DNA of 64,000 bases from Candidatus Flexifilum affinis (GTDB lineage Bacteria; Chloroflexota; Anaerolineae; Aggregatilineales; Phototrophicaceae). Numbering within the stretch: position 1 is the first letter of the stretch; each line of letters starts with the position of its first letter. The stretch is taken from the NCBI GenBank assembly GCA_016713325.1, contig JADJPJ010000011.1:124001-188000 (forward strand), given 5' to 3'. Below are positions 35,214 to 46,205 of the stretch, one piece after another. A program made the position numbers and the translations under genes. The notes below the pieces were generated by a model that worked only from the letters and a program-made list of their open reading frames with translations, was not told the DNA's origin and did no database searches.

Positions 35214-36551
35214 TTGGCTGCGAGAAAACAGTGGGTTCTGCTGCTGATCACATTGCTGCTAGGTCTGCCGATGGCGGCGGGTGCGCAGCAGTTTGCCGGT
35301 TCACTTTCCGTCGGGCAGCCTGCCGCCAATGCGCTTGCGGCGGGGGATAGCATCCTCTACAGCTACGTTCTGGCCGAAAGAAGCAGCGTCACTTTTCAGG
35401 TGTTTGGGGACACTGTCCAGCCCACCCTGATCATCCGGCGCGACGGCACGGTCGTTTTCGAAGAGACCAACGCCAGTGGAGTCTCCATCCTCACGCACAC
35501 AGTGCTTCTGGACGCCGGCGGCTACGAAGTCGAGGTCGGTGGGGCCAACAATACAGCAGGAACGGTCGTCGTCCTCGTTCAGGGAGAAGTCCCGGTCACG
35601 CCGGAGCCGCTGCTTCCGGATGCGCCGGTCACCGGTACGCTAACTCCGCAGAGTGGGCTGGCGCTTTACACGTTTGGCGCAGGCACGACGCCCATGCAGC
35701 TCATCTACGAGAGCGGATTGGGCGATCGGGGCGCCGTCGTGGAGCTGACGAACGCCGAGACCGGGCAGGTGATCGGCACGATCGGCGCTGAACTGCTGGG
35801 TGGCAGTTTCCGCATCTCTGCCGCCGCCGCGCAGTACCAGGTGAAGATTGCGCACAGCGGCGCTCCCGGCGCGGAACTGTACACGCTGTGCCTGGTTGCC
35901 GTGCGAGCCGGCTCATGCTCCGATGGGCCTTCGCCATCCCCCGGCGCGCTGCCGACCCAGGTAATTCCGCCCCCAGTGGAGACGGTGGAGGTCGTCGCCG
36001 AGCCGCAGGCGACAGTGTGTACGGTGACGCCTCAGGGACCCAGCGCCAATATCCGTCAGTCTGCCACTACGTCCTCGATCATCGTCGGTGCACTCACCAC
36101 GGGCGCGCAGGCCACAGTACTGGGAATCTCGCCCACCCGCGACTTCTACAACATCCAGTACAACGCCATCAGTGGTTGGGTCGCGCTCTCGGTGGTGACC
36201 GGGAGCGGACCGTGTGCCAGCGTTCCCATGGTCAACCCGCCGCCGGTGATCGCTCCGACAGCGCCCCCGACGCAGCCTCCGCCCCCAACTCAGCCCGCAC
36301 CGCCCACAGCGGACGGCCCGTGCCTGATTACCATGCTTGCGGAAGCTTTGGTCTACAGCCAGCCGATGGCCGACGCGAGCGTCATTTATGACGAGGTTCA
36401 GCCGGGCTACCAACTCATCCCGATTGGCCGGTTGGCCGACAACTCCTGGTGGAAGACCAACTACGCGAACGCCTGGATTCAGACCAGCCTGTTCGGCGGC
36501 GCGGCCAATGTGACGGGGAACTGCTCGAACCTGCCAGTGGTTTCGTCTTAG
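35214..36551 (+). CDS. secreted protein with SH3-like (SH3b) domain
   Basis: A 445-residue exported protein. The TTG start has an excellent ribosome site (AGGAGAGG, five bases away) and gives a clean signal peptide ending near AAGAQ. The N-terminal half holds two beta-rich repeats of a pre-peptidase-like type (SYVLAERSSVTFQVFG; LYTFGAGTTPMQLIYE). An SH3b domain follows (TPQGPSANIRQSATTSS, YNIQYNAISGWVAL), then a Pro/Thr linker and a second, weaker SH3b-like domain (ADNSWWKTNYANAWI). Such domains bind wall or matrix polymers. It ends at a strong terminator. Confidence 0.75.
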   Translation: MAARKQWVLLLITLLLGLPMAAGAQQFAGSLSVGQPAANALAAGDSILYSYVLAERSSVTFQVFGDTVQPTLIIRRDGTVVFEETNASGVSILTHTVLLDAGGYEVEVGGANNTAGTVVVLVQGEVPVTPEPLLPDAPVTGTLTPQSGLALYTFGAGTTPMQLIYESGLGDRGAVVELTNAETGQVIGTIGAELLGGSFRISAAAAQYQVKIAHSGAPGAELYTLCLVAVRAGSCSDGPSPSPGALPTQVIPPPVETVEVVAEPQATVCTVTPQGPSANIRQSATTSSIIVGALTTGAQATVLGISPTRDFYNIQYNAISGWVALSVVTGSGPCASVPMVNPPPVIAPTAPPTQPPPPTQPAPPTADGPCLITMLAEALVYSQPMADASVIYDEVQPGYQLIPIGRLADNSWWKTNYANAWIQTSLFGGAANVTGNCSNLPVVSS

Positions 36552-36591
36552 GTAGGCCAGGGTCTTGTCGGGAGCGATATTGTCGTGAAAC

Positions 36592-36629
36592 AAAAGGGAC
36601 GCATCGGAATTCCGGTGCGTCCCTTTTTT
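36592..36629 (+). terminator. intrinsic terminator between convergent genes
   Basis: A 16-base-pair stem (36592-36607 with 36612-36627, one G-T pair), AATT loop, A-run before and T-run after. It can end the SH3-like gene on the plus strand and the Uma2 gene on the minus strand. Confidence 0.88.
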
Positions 36630-36650
36630 GCTTTGAGATACTTGCTTGCA

Positions 36651-37202
36651 TCAGGCAAACAGGGCCGATACTGGCAGGGTGAAGTCCGGCAGCACGTCGC
36701 CGCCAACAAGGGTCCCGTCGATGGTCAAAAGCTGTCGATCGGTCGGCGTCAGCCATTCGACCAGTTTTCGATCCGGGTACACCAGCCAGACCATGCGCCC
36801 GCCGCGGGTCAGATAGTAGTCCGCCAGGTCACGCATATGGCGGTCGCTCTGACCAGGAGAGGCAATTTCAATGCATAGCGCTGGGACGAAGGGCAAGGGC
36901 AGCGAAACATCGAACGTACCCTGGTCACCGTGCGCGAGCGCCACATCCGGGATGCGGCCCTGATCGTCCTCGTTCTCCAGGCGGATGCGCACTTCGGTCA
37001 ACAGAAGGCCCACAGGATGTTCTTCCAGGTACTTGAGCAGCCACTTGAGCAGGGCCACGACAATCATGCCGTGCTGTGGTGTCGGCATCTCTTCGACGAT
37101 TTCTCCATGGATGAGCTGCAGCTTGCGTCCCTGGTTTTCCGGCTGCATGGCGTACTGCTCGAACTCTTCGACCGTCATCCGCTTGACGGGTGAAAGCGTC
37201 AT
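36651..37202 (-). CDS. Uma2-family (DUF820) protein
   Basis: A 183-residue intact member of the Uma2 family. MTVEEFEQYAMQPENQGRKL, LIHGEIVEEMPTPQHGMIV, RIPDVALAHGDQ and LCIEIASPGQS carry the family's PD-(D/E)XK-like acidic residues. The family is abundant in Cyanobacteria and Chloroflexota and its biological role is not established. It lies on the same strand as, and 63 bases after, the DUF3048 gene. The broken paralogue at 31530 is only about 30% alike by eye, so they are not a recent duplication. Confidence 0.9.
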   Translation of the reverse strand: MTLSPVKRMTVEEFEQYAMQPENQGRKLQLIHGEIVEEMPTPQHGMIVVALLKWLLKYLEEHPVGLLLTEVRIRLENEDDQGRIPDVALAHGDQGTFDVSLPLPFVPALCIEIASPGQSDRHMRDLADYYLTRGGRMVWLVYPDRKLVEWLTPTDRQLLTIDGTLVGGDVLPDFTLPVSALFA

Positions 37203-37265
37203 TGCAATCCCTCACAGCTACCACTTCTGAGTCGATTGTAACCCATAACGCGTTCCTCGTCGTCC

Positions 37266-38675
37266 CTAGCCAACGGTCTCGACAGTCCCTTCGGGCGTCG
37301 GAGTCGGTGGCATGGCCGTCTGCGTCCCGGCCATGTCGGCCATCGTCTCGCTGATGGCCACGTAGTTCATCCAGCGCGTGACCATGACCCAGGTTCGTCC
37401 TGGTTTCATATGAATCGGGGTGTTGTCACCATAAAGAAGCTGGAGGGCATCGCCAGCGCGTGACCAGCAGGCGTCCTCGCGCTCGACGGGAATTTCCGGG
37501 TCGGGTTCTGTGCCCTTGCACTCGCGCCGCCAGAAACCCTCGTACCACTGTCCCTCGCGGAAGACGTAGGCGCGGCCCTGACCCCACATCGAAATCTGCT
37601 GCGAGGCCGACTTGCTCTCCGGCTCGAAGAGATCCGGGCGCTCGACGTGCTCGACTTCGATGATGACCAGATTGTCGGCCCACAACTGCTCACCATCCGC
37701 CGCGTCGAAATGGGCGACGCCGTCGGTGAAGCGTATGTAGCGTTCGGTCGTGGGATCGTACTGCCAGCGGCCGTCGGTCTGCCCGTAGTAATCGACGAAG
37801 ATGTCATTGGCGGCCTGGCCGCTGGCGTCGGGAATGTCGCTGAACGAGAAGCCGCGAGCACGCCGCCCCTCGTTAATCGAACCGCCACGCGCGGTCGCCC
37901 TATCCCAGGCCATGGCCAGGTTCCCATAGAGCGTATGCTCGAACGCAAGGCCATCCTGAGGGAAGCGGCAGTAGCCGGCTTCTTCGCAATTGTCCCCGCG
38001 ATTCGGCGAGATGACGCGCGGGAACCACGGCTGCGACCGGATCAAATTCTCGACCGGCTCGCTTGCGCCGCTGTAGCCGAACAGCGCTTCGTACATCTGC
38101 ACAAGTTCAACGTCCATCAGGCGGCCGCTGCGCACCGGACCGACGTGCTCCGGGGCATTGTTCCGGAAAATCGCGGCGAAGCGGGTAACACCCCCCTCGA
38201 CCTCATACTCCCACACGACGTCGGCGGCGTTGATGCCACTCTGTGGGCGGACGACGGGCGGGTAATTGCTGATCTTCATGATGAAGTTGCGGCGGTTGCG
38301 TGCCTCATCGCTGGGATATGGAAGTCCAGTCAGCGGGCTGAATCCCTCAGGGTAGTCGAAGGGGCCGACCAGCGTTGGCGTAGGAGAAGGGGTATAAGTT
38401 GGCGTAAAGGTCGGCGTTGGCGTGAAGGTCCGGGTCGGCGAAGGAGTTTGCGTCGGCGTGTCACTCGGAATGGGTGTGATGGTTGGGGTATTGGTGTTTG
38501 TTGGCGTCTCGGTGGGCGAGGGGATCGGCGTGTTGGTGGCGAAACCCCCTGGGGCGATCGGCGTATTGGTGGCGAAACCGACGTCCTGTGCGCGTGATGC
38601 TGGAATGGCGACGAGCGCCCCGGACAGGACCACGCCTATAGCCAGCACGGCAATACGCTGCGGATAGCGACGCAT
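37266..38675 (-). CDS. secreted DUF3048 (YerB-like) protein with a Thr/Pro linker
   Basis: A 469-residue exported protein. ATG 38675 gives an Arg-rich N terminus and a signal peptide ending near SRAQ. Residues about 30-105 are tandem Thr/Pro repeats (TPTPTFTPT-like), probably a wall-spanning linker. The rest is DUF3048: RPQSGINAADVVWEYEVEGG, TRFAAIFRNN and VGPVRSGRLMD are diagnostic. B. subtilis YerB, the reference member, is a lipoprotein of unknown function; no lipobox cysteine is seen here. A start at 38723 (TTG) is less likely. Confidence 0.88.
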   Translation of the reverse strand: MRRYPQRIAVLAIGVVLSGALVAIPASRAQDVGFATNTPIAPGGFATNTPIPSPTETPTNTNTPTITPIPSDTPTQTPSPTRTFTPTPTFTPTYTPSPTPTLVGPFDYPEGFSPLTGLPYPSDEARNRRNFIMKISNYPPVVRPQSGINAADVVWEYEVEGGVTRFAAIFRNNAPEHVGPVRSGRLMDVELVQMYEALFGYSGASEPVENLIRSQPWFPRVISPNRGDNCEEAGYCRFPQDGLAFEHTLYGNLAMAWDRATARGGSINEGRRARGFSFSDIPDASGQAANDIFVDYYGQTDGRWQYDPTTERYIRFTDGVAHFDAADGEQLWADNLVIIEVEHVERPDLFEPESKSASQQISMWGQGRAYVFREGQWYEGFWRRECKGTEPDPEIPVEREDACWSRAGDALQLLYGDNTPIHMKPGRTWVMVTRWMNYVAISETMADMAGTQTAMPPTPTPEGTVETVG

Positions 38676-38808
38676 AGCTACTCCCGGACTCTTGGAAGAA
38701 GATTCAATACCGTCAAACGGCAAACAGCGTTGAAGTATACGTGCTGCCTATCTCCCGTCATAGGGGCGTTTCGTCCTACCGAGTCTCACCGACACAGGGA
38801 AACAGGCG

Positions 38809-38814
38809 TATAAT
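38809..38814 (+). promoter_or_regulatory. -10 box upstream of the PIG-L deacetylase gene
   Basis: A perfect TATAAT about 83 bases before the ATG at 38897. It lies within the longer open frame that begins at 38741, which argues that the longer frame is not translated. No good -35 is seen. Confidence 0.4.
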
Positions 38815-38896
38815 TCAGGTACACAAAGCGGTTTTCAAGCGCGCTACTTGCAGCGTGGGGAACAGCGAGTTCCAGGGAAAAGGGAAGATTCTGCTC

Positions 38897-39769
38897 ATGT
38901 CGAATCGCCGACTGTTGATCGTGTATGCCCATCCGGATGACGAGAGCTTCGGTCTGGGCGCGCTTATCGCCAAGTACGTTGCCGCCGGCGTTCAGGTCGA
39001 TCTGATCTGCGCCACGAATGGCGAAGCCGGGGTGATCGCGCCGGAATTCCTGGAACAGCATGGATCGCCGGCGGCAGTGCGTCTTGCGGAACTCGATGAA
39101 GCAGCGCGCGTGCTTGGTTTGAAGAATGTCGTCACCCTTGGATACCGCGACAGCGGCATGATGGGGTCCGAAGCGAACAACCACCCGGAGTCGCTCTGGC
39201 AGGCCGACCCCGACGAGGTCACTCGCCGCGTCGTGGAAGTCATTCGCGATCTCAAGCCGCAGGTGGTGATCACCTTCAACAAATATGGCGGATATGGCCA
39301 TCCGGATCATATTGCCATCCAGCGGGCGGCGACGAAAGCCTTTTACCTGGCCGGCGATCCTTCCTACGTCACCGAGCAGGAACCCTACGCGCCACAAAAG
39401 CTCTACTACTCCGGTATCGCCACCCTGATGCTTCAGCTGGGCATCTGGCGCAGTCGGCTCAAGGGGGATGACCCTCGCCGCATGGGGCGCAACAACGACA
39501 TAGATCTGGTCGCGATCCTCGACAATGTCGAGCCGATCCATGCCCGCGTGACGATCTCTGACTATTATGCCGCGTGGGATGCAGCGAATGCATGCCACCA
39601 CAGTCAACTGGGGGGGCGCACCCAGCGCCTGCCGGAATGGCTGCGCCGCTACCTGAGCCGTAAGCAGGGTTTCACGCGTGTGCACCCTGCGCCGAACGGC
39701 CGCAATGTTGTCGAAGACGATTTGTTTGTCGGGGTGAAGGTGGATCCGGTCTACGAAGGCGTCCGCTGA
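38897..39769 (+). CDS. PIG-L/LmbE family N-deacetylase
   Basis: A 290-residue zinc-dependent deacetylase. The zinc motif AHPDDESFG lies at residues about 12-20 and the second ligand in GHPDHIAI near 136. Members remove acetyl from GlcNAc-type sugars, for example in mycothiol or bacillithiol synthesis or in antibiotic and GPI-type pathways; this one cannot be placed further. I chose ATG 38897 because it places the first strand directly before the motif and has AGGGAAG upstream. A small TPR-like gene follows after four bases. Confidence 0.9.
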   Translation: MSNRRLLIVYAHPDDESFGLGALIAKYVAAGVQVDLICATNGEAGVIAPEFLEQHGSPAAVRLAELDEAARVLGLKNVVTLGYRDSGMMGSEANNHPESLWQADPDEVTRRVVEVIRDLKPQVVITFNKYGGYGHPDHIAIQRAATKAFYLAGDPSYVTEQEPYAPQKLYYSGIATLMLQLGIWRSRLKGDDPRRMGRNNDIDLVAILDNVEPIHARVTISDYYAAWDAANACHHSQLGGRTQRLPEWLRRYLSRKQGFTRVHPAPNGRNVVEDDLFVGVKVDPVYEGVR

Positions 39770-39773
39770 AACT

Positions 39774-40181
39774 ATGCCCGAGCCGACGGATGAGGCGAAT
39801 CCAGGTCAGCGCGTCGATCGCCTGCTGGATGCCATCGAGTACGTGAAGGGAAATCAACCGGAGCGGGCGCGTCCGCTCCTGCGTGACCTGATCGGCGAAG
39901 ACAACGATCCCGAGCATGCCTGGTTGTGGATGAGTGTTGCCGTCGACTCGCTCGACCAGAGCTCGATCTGCCTGGACAACGTGCTGCGTGTGAACCCCAC
40001 GAACAGCGCAGCCGCCAGCGCTCTCTACCGCATTCGGATTCCCGAGATGCAGATGAAGGAACGCCGCACTCGACTGCGCATGGTGCGCGACCTCGCCTTC
40101 ACTGCTCTGTGGGCGACCATTCTGCTGATTATCTCGGCGGCGTTCCTGACGTTCCTCTCGATGGCCAGCAGCGCAGCCTGA
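39774..40181 (+). CDS. small TPR-like protein with a C-terminal membrane anchor
   Basis: A 135-residue protein. Residues about 12-85 form two helix-turn-helix units resembling tetratricopeptide repeats (EHAWLWMSVAVDSLDQ, CLDNVLRVNPTNSAA). Residues about 107-130 are a single hydrophobic helix, so it is probably a tail-anchored protein with the repeats in the cytosol. It starts four bases after the deacetylase gene and should be in the same operon. No specific function is recognised. Confidence 0.7.
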   Translation: MPEPTDEANPGQRVDRLLDAIEYVKGNQPERARPLLRDLIGEDNDPEHAWLWMSVAVDSLDQSSICLDNVLRVNPTNSAAASALYRIRIPEMQMKERRTRLRMVRDLAFTALWATILLIISAAFLTFLSMASSAA

Positions 40182-40193
40182 GCCGCCGAGGTG

Positions 40194-41021
40194 CTACGGC
40201 TGGAGAAGCGGCGCGATGTGGCGCGTGACCAGCGCCTGTCCCTCCGGGCTCTGCGCCCAACCGATAAAGGCGCGATAGTGCTTTCCCTGCGGGTCGTCCG
40301 CCGACGGCTCGCGTGCACCCGCCACATACACAATCATGCGCAGCGGATACTGCTGAGCGACCAGGGCTTCCAGAGTGGGAGAGATCCCTTCGACGGCGAG
40401 CTGCGTGACCTCTCCGCCAAGCTGGCTGATCGGCAGATAGCCGACCGCCCCCGGCGTCCGCTCCACGGCGAAACGCATCGCGGCGTCGGACGGCGCGATA
40501 CGAATGTTGCTGTCCATGCGAGCGGTCCCCAGCACCTGCCGGATGAGCAGTTCCTGCACACCGGCGCCTTCCTCGCGCGTAAAAGCGACGATGGGCTGCG
40601 CCGCACCGCCCAGCGCACTCCACTGGATGGCCTCACCGGAATAAATGGCGCGGATCTGCGGAAGCGACAGAGTCGCTACGCCGACGCTGGGGTGGGCGAT
40701 CAGAGCGATGCCGTCCTGGCCGATTGGCGCAGCCCACCCGCTGAAGTTTTCATCCAGCTGGTGGGTGATGGCGAAGGCACCGATATCGCGCAATGCCTCT
40801 GTGGCGGCCTGCTCGGCGACGGAGATCACCTCGAAGGCGATATCCGGGTTGCGCAGGCTGTACGCTGTCGTCAATGTATTCACGAGCGCCGCAGTGGGCG
40901 ATGTGACATACAAGCGGAGCGCTGGCAGCGGTGCGGGCGGCGTCGTCGCCGGAACAAGCTGACTGCTGCAGCTTGCCAGCGCGAAGGCCAGCACGGCCAT
41001 CGTGCGCCTTGGTCGGATCAT
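40194..41021 (-). CDS. PstS-like substrate-binding lipoprotein
   Basis: A 275-residue exported protein with a short signal and lipobox ALASC. The mature part is a type-2 periplasmic-binding fold resembling phosphate-binding PstS proteins: LSLPQIRAIYSGEAIQWSAL, FTREEGAGVQELLIRQVLG, and PGAVGYLPISQLG. No permease genes are adjacent, so it may work with a transporter encoded elsewhere or serve as a sensor. I chose the ATG at 41021 (MIRPRRT) because it gives a normal signal peptide. It lies 85 bases after tgt on the same strand. Confidence 0.8.
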   Translation of the reverse strand: MIRPRRTMAVLAFALASCSSQLVPATTPPAPLPALRLYVTSPTAALVNTLTTAYSLRNPDIAFEVISVAEQAATEALRDIGAFAITHQLDENFSGWAAPIGQDGIALIAHPSVGVATLSLPQIRAIYSGEAIQWSALGGAAQPIVAFTREEGAGVQELLIRQVLGTARMDSNIRIAPSDAAMRFAVERTPGAVGYLPISQLGGEVTQLAVEGISPTLEALVAQQYPLRMIVYVAGAREPSADDPQGKHYRAFIGWAQSPEGQALVTRHIAPLLQP

Positions 41022-41106
41022 GGATACGCGCAACACTATCGGTCGTGTTGGGTGCGGGACCACTGCGCAGCTATTTCACTGGTGCATATTATTGAAGAGC
41101 TCTCCC

Positions 41107-42262
<1,156 letters not shown>

Positions 42263-42279
42263 CCAAAGTTACGCCAACG

Positions 42280-44715
42280 ATGATCAGCTTATACGACATA
42301 CTCGAAGCCGCGAACGGTCAGTTGTTCGGTGAACCTGAAGCCGAACTGTTCAGCGGTTTCGCTTTCGACTCACGCAGTGTGACAGAGGCATCGCTTTATG
42401 TCGCACTGAAGACCGATGTTGGCGATGGCCACAGCGACATCGGTGAAGCCATCGAACGGGGCGCGACCGGCATTCTCTGCACCCGCCCCCCGGACGTCGA
42501 CACCGAAGGGATCACGGTTGTTTTGGTCAAAGACGCGCACACGGCCGTGGTGCGCTGGTCGTACAACATCCTCAAAAAGCTGAATATCCAGGTAGTCGCG
42601 GTCGCTGGCTCCAGCGGTCGGACGGCCGCGGTCCAGGCGATTACGCGCGTTCTGGAGACCCGCTATTCGGTACTGTGCAGCGATGAGCGTCCTAACAGTC
42701 GACTTGTCCTCCCGCTGACGGCAGCTCGCCTGCGTCCCGATCATCGCATTATGGTCGTGGAGATCGGCCCCAGCCAGCCGGGCGAAATGTCGGAGTTTCT
42801 GCTCTCTGCGCAGCCGGTCGTCGGCGTTGTCCTGCGAACGCCGACGGTGCAGGGACCGTATTTCGATTCTCTCGAGCAGGTCATCGAAGAGAGCTCTCTG
42901 CTGGTGGAGTATCTTCCCGCGACTGGCTGCGCGGTGCTGAACTACGATGACGACCGGGTGCGGGCGATGGCGGCTCGGACGCGCGCTCGAGCGCTCACCG
43001 TGGGCATCGAATCGTTTGGCGCTGATCTCATGGCGCATAACCTGGTTGAAGGGATGAGCGGCACCGGCTTCGACGTTCGGTATGCCTCACAACGCTTCGG
43101 CGGACGCTGGACGCCGCTCCTGGGCCGCCACCAGCTCTCCGGCGTGCTTGCGGCTGCGGCGGTCGGCCTCACCTTCGAAGTGCCCCTTGAAGACGCCTTT
43201 CGCGCCATCACCACGCTTGAGCCGCTGCCAGGGCGCATGTGCCCGCTCAATGGTGGGAATGGTTCGTTCCTGGTGGATATGACTCACGATGCCGCCCCCG
43301 ATTCGCTGACCGAGGCATTCGCCTGGATCCAGCGTGTTCGCGTCGAGGGTCAGCGGGCGGTGATCATCCTGGGTGACCTCGATGACCTGGGCAGCTACAG
43401 CCCTCGAGAACATCGCATCCTGGGGCAGCGGGCTGCCGAGTCGGCGGACACCCTCGTGACGGTCGGAGCCGATGCGGCGTACGCCGGACGGGCAGCTCTG
43501 GATCAGGGCATGGAACCAAGGCAGGTGGCCATTACCCACAGCATTCAGGATGCGATCGGTCAGATCAGTCGTGAGAACTGGGCTTCGAGCGGTGATATCG
43601 TTCTGGTCGCCGGTGGCGCGGGCGCGCGCATGGAGCTGCTCACTCGCTCGTTGTTGGCCAACCCTGCTGACGCGACGATGCTGGCCCGCGCGGGAGACTC
43701 CGACCACGAAACAGAACGCAGCCTGCGCCCCGTCCGGTCGAACTGGGTAGAGATCGATCTCGATGCGCTGGCCAACAACGTACGTGGTCTCAAGAACCTG
43801 GTCGGTGACTCGGTGACGCTGTTCGCTGTCGTCAAGGCCAATGCCTACGGACACGGGGCGGTCGCGGCGGCCCGCACGGCGCTGCTCAATGGGGCAGGGG
43901 CGCTGGCGACGGCATCGATTCAGGAAGCGACCGAACTGCGCGCGGCCGGCATCGATGCGCCGATCCTGGTCATGAGTTATACCCCCGCTCAGGAGGTCCG
44001 CCAGGCCGTTCGCCAGGAGATCACCCTAACGCTCTACGATCTGGATATGGCCCGTGCCTATGAGCGCGCGGCGCGCGATGCCGGCGGTTCCGTGCGCCTG
44101 CATGTCAAGGTCGATACCGGCATGGGGCGCCTGGGGGTGATGGCTTCCGGCGCAGTCGCCTTCTTCCGCCAACTGCTCAACCTGTCCCATCTCGACCTGG
44201 AAGGGCTGTACACGCACTTCTCGACCGCCGACGAAGACCTCTCCTATGTGCAGGAACAACTGAGCCGGTTCAAGAGCGTCCTGGTTCCCCTGCGCGCGGC
44301 CGGCTTCTCGTTTCGCTACGTTCACGCCGCCAATTCTGCCGCGACGCTTCGCTTGAAAGAGACATACTTCAACGCCGTGCGCTGCGGGCTGGCCATGTAT
44401 GGCCTTTCGCCTTCGGACCAGGCGCGCGTTCCGCATGACTTCCGCCCGGTGCTGACGTGGAAGACGCAGGTGGCCCAGGTCAAGACTCTTCCACCAGGGC
44501 ATCCTGTTGGCTACGGGAACACCTATGTCACCGAGGGTGAAGAACGGGTCGCGATCCTGCCGGTGGGTTATTCGGATGGTCTGCGCCGGGCGCCGGGCTA
44601 TTGGGGGCATGTTCTGGTCCGTGGGCAGATCGCGCCGATCGTTGGGCGGGTCAGTATGGAAAAAACCGTCATCAATGTTACGCAGATCCCGGCGTTGCCA
44701 TTGGCGATGAAGTAG
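42280..44715 (+). CDS. MurF-like domain fused to alanine racemase; frame broken near the C terminus
   Basis: An 811-residue frame. Residues 1 to about 460 have the Mur ligase layout of MurF, but the nucleotide loop reads AGSSGRTAA (Arg114 instead of the essential Lys), and the usual DSYNANP motif is DMTHDAAP near 333, so ligase activity is doubtful. Residues about 485-811 are alanine racemase: [10 protein letters not shown] with the PLP lysine (Lys519), the motif VGYSDGLRR, and VGRVSMEKT. The frame stops at 44715, whereas the conserved racemase C terminus ([20 protein letters not shown]) continues in another frame to 44828. One missing G near 44693 would restore it. Bifunctional MurF-Alr proteins are known in Bacteroidota. 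Confidence 0.88.
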   Translation: MISLYDILEAANGQLFGEPEAELFSGFAFDSRSVTEASLYVALKTDVGDGHSDIGEAIERGATGILCTRPPDVDTEGITVVLVKDAHTAVVRWSYNILKKLNIQVVAVAGSSGRTAAVQAITRVLETRYSVLCSDERPNSRLVLPLTAARLRPDHRIMVVEIGPSQPGEMSEFLLSAQPVVGVVLRTPTVQGPYFDSLEQVIEESSLLVEYLPATGCAVLNYDDDRVRAMAARTRARALTVGIESFGADLMAHNLVEGMSGTGFDVRYASQRFGGRWTPLLGRHQLSGVLAAAAVGLTFEVPLEDAFRAITTLEPLPGRMCPLNGGNGSFLVDMTHDAAPDSLTEAFAWIQRVRVEGQRAVIILGDLDDLGSYSPREHRILGQRAAESADTLVTVGADAAYAGRAALDQGMEPRQVAITHSIQDAIGQISRENWASSGDIVLVAGGAGARMELLTRSLLANPADATMLARAGDSDHETERSLRPVRSNWVEIDLDALANNVRGLKNLVGDSVTLFAVVKANAYGHGAVAAARTALLNGAGALATASIQEATELRAAGIDAPILVMSYTPAQEVRQAVRQEITLTLYDLDMARAYERAARDAGGSVRLHVKVDTGMGRLGVMASGAVAFFRQLLNLSHLDLEGLYTHFSTADEDLSYVQEQLSRFKSVLVPLRAAGFSFRYVHAANSAATLRLKETYFNAVRCGLAMYGLSPSDQARVPHDFRPVLTWKTQVAQVKTLPPGHPVGYGNTYVTEGEERVAILPVGYSDGLRRAPGYWGHVLVRGQIAPIVGRVSMEKTVINVTQIPALPLAMK

Positions 44716-44936
44716 TCCTGATCGGCGTTCAGGGAAATCAGGCCATCACCGCAGATGATATCGCCCGTCGTCTGGGAACGATCTCATACGAAGTCCTAAC
44801 GGGTGTCTCACCACGTTTCCCTCGATAGAGGCCCGGACCTTAACGAAATTTTCGTTTTTCACACCTATGCTGTGCTTGCGCTTTGCGTTACCATGTTAAG
44901 ACAAACAGCCTGGTTGCTGAGAGCGCTTATAACGCT

Positions 44937-46196
44937 ATGACCCTATCGGTGCCGTCCCAGTATGAGGAACGCCTTTCTCGACATGCGGCTCGCCTTGGAA
45001 TAAGCACAGACGATCTGCTCGGGCAGTTACTTGAGCAGAGTCTGCAAGGCGAACCGGCGCCCGCTGGGGCGCTGACTGCCGCCCGCTATCGTGCTCTTCT
45101 GGACGCGCAGACCGATCTTCTTTGTCGTTACACCCCTGATACGATTCTCACGTACGTAAACCCTGCCTACTGCCGGCATTATGGCCAATCGGAAAAGGAT
45201 CTGCTCGGCAAGAGTTTCCTCCCCCTGGCGCGACCCGAAGACGAGGAACGGATCCGTGCGCGCATCGCGGAGGTCGTGACCGACCCCTCGCCGCAGATGC
45301 GCGAATATTGGTCCGCCGATGTGAACGGAAACTCCACCTACATGCTCTGGGTCGATTATGGCGTTGTCGATTCAGAAGGGAAGGTCACCGAAATTCAGGC
45401 GGTAGGTCGTGACCTCACGGCGCACAAAGCGAACGAGGAGCAGGCGCTGCTCGCGCAGGAACTGCGTCTTGAGCTGACCAAAGAGCGGGAGATGATCGAA
45501 ATCAAATCACAGATGATCTCGACTCTCTCGCACGAATTTCGTACGCCGCTGACGGTTATTCAGACCTCGCTCGACATTCTGGAACGGTACATGCCCCGTC
45601 TCAGTCCACAGCAGATGGTGGAGCGTTTCGATATCATTCGAGGTCAGGTCCGCCATATGGTCACGCTCATGGAGGACCTGCTTACGCTCGGTCGCCTGGA
45701 ACGGAACCGGATCAAGCTGGAACTCCAGCCCACCGACATCGAACTCCTCTGTCTGCGCCTGTGCGACGACATTCTGCTGACCGACCAGAACCAGCACAAT
45801 CTGCGTTTTGACTCTTCCGCTGGCCTAAACGACTTCTTTACCGACCGCCTGCTGATCGAGCGCATCGTTGTCAACCTCGTCTCGAACGCGCTGAAATACT
45901 CCGCGCCGCACACGACGGTCTCGCTCGATTTGCGCCGCGATCAGGAAAAGCTGGTCATTCGCGTAGGAGACGAAGGCATCGGCATCCCGGAGGATGATGT
46001 GCCGCATCTGTTCGAGCCGTTCTTCCGCGCGGGGAATGTCGGCCGTGCACTGGGGACTGGCCTGGGCCTGGCGATTGTCAAACAGGCGGTAGACGTTCTG
46101 GGTGGCGAGATCACCGTCAAGTCACACCCCGGCACCGGCACCATCTTTACGGTGACCCTTCCGGAAGTGCCGGCTGGAGAAGTCGTGGCGAATTAA
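44937..46196 (+). CDS. soluble PAS histidine kinase with a CopG-like N terminus
   Basis: A 419-residue kinase without transmembrane segments. Residues 1-36 (LSVPSQYEERLSRHAARLGI) resemble a ribbon-helix-helix (CopG/Arc) segment. A PAS domain follows at about 50-165 (TDLLCRYTPDTILTYVNPAY; next to the PAC end VGRDLTAH). The H box STLSHEFRTPLTVI carries His199, then N box NLVSNALKYS, G1 DEGIGI and G2 GTGLGLAIV. I chose ATG 44937; a TTG at 44883 is possible. No response regulator gene is adjacent. It is convergent with the sco gene. Confidence 0.88.
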   Translation: MTLSVPSQYEERLSRHAARLGISTDDLLGQLLEQSLQGEPAPAGALTAARYRALLDAQTDLLCRYTPDTILTYVNPAYCRHYGQSEKDLLGKSFLPLARPEDEERIRARIAEVVTDPSPQMREYWSADVNGNSTYMLWVDYGVVDSEGKVTEIQAVGRDLTAHKANEEQALLAQELRLELTKEREMIEIKSQMISTLSHEFRTPLTVIQTSLDILERYMPRLSPQQMVERFDIIRGQVRHMVTLMEDLLTLGRLERNRIKLELQPTDIELLCLRLCDDILLTDQNQHNLRFDSSAGLNDFFTDRLLIERIVVNLVSNALKYSAPHTTVSLDLRRDQEKLVIRVGDEGIGIPEDDVPHLFEPFFRAGNVGRALGTGLGLAIVKQAVDVLGGEITVKSHPGTGTIFTVTLPEVPAGEVVAN

Positions 46197-46205
46197 TGTG
46201 AGATA

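Noticed and set aside
38420..38560. Short tandem repeats suggesting a microsatellite or CRISPR-like array
   Set aside because: They are codons of the Thr/Pro linker in the DUF3048 protein, with no regular spacers.
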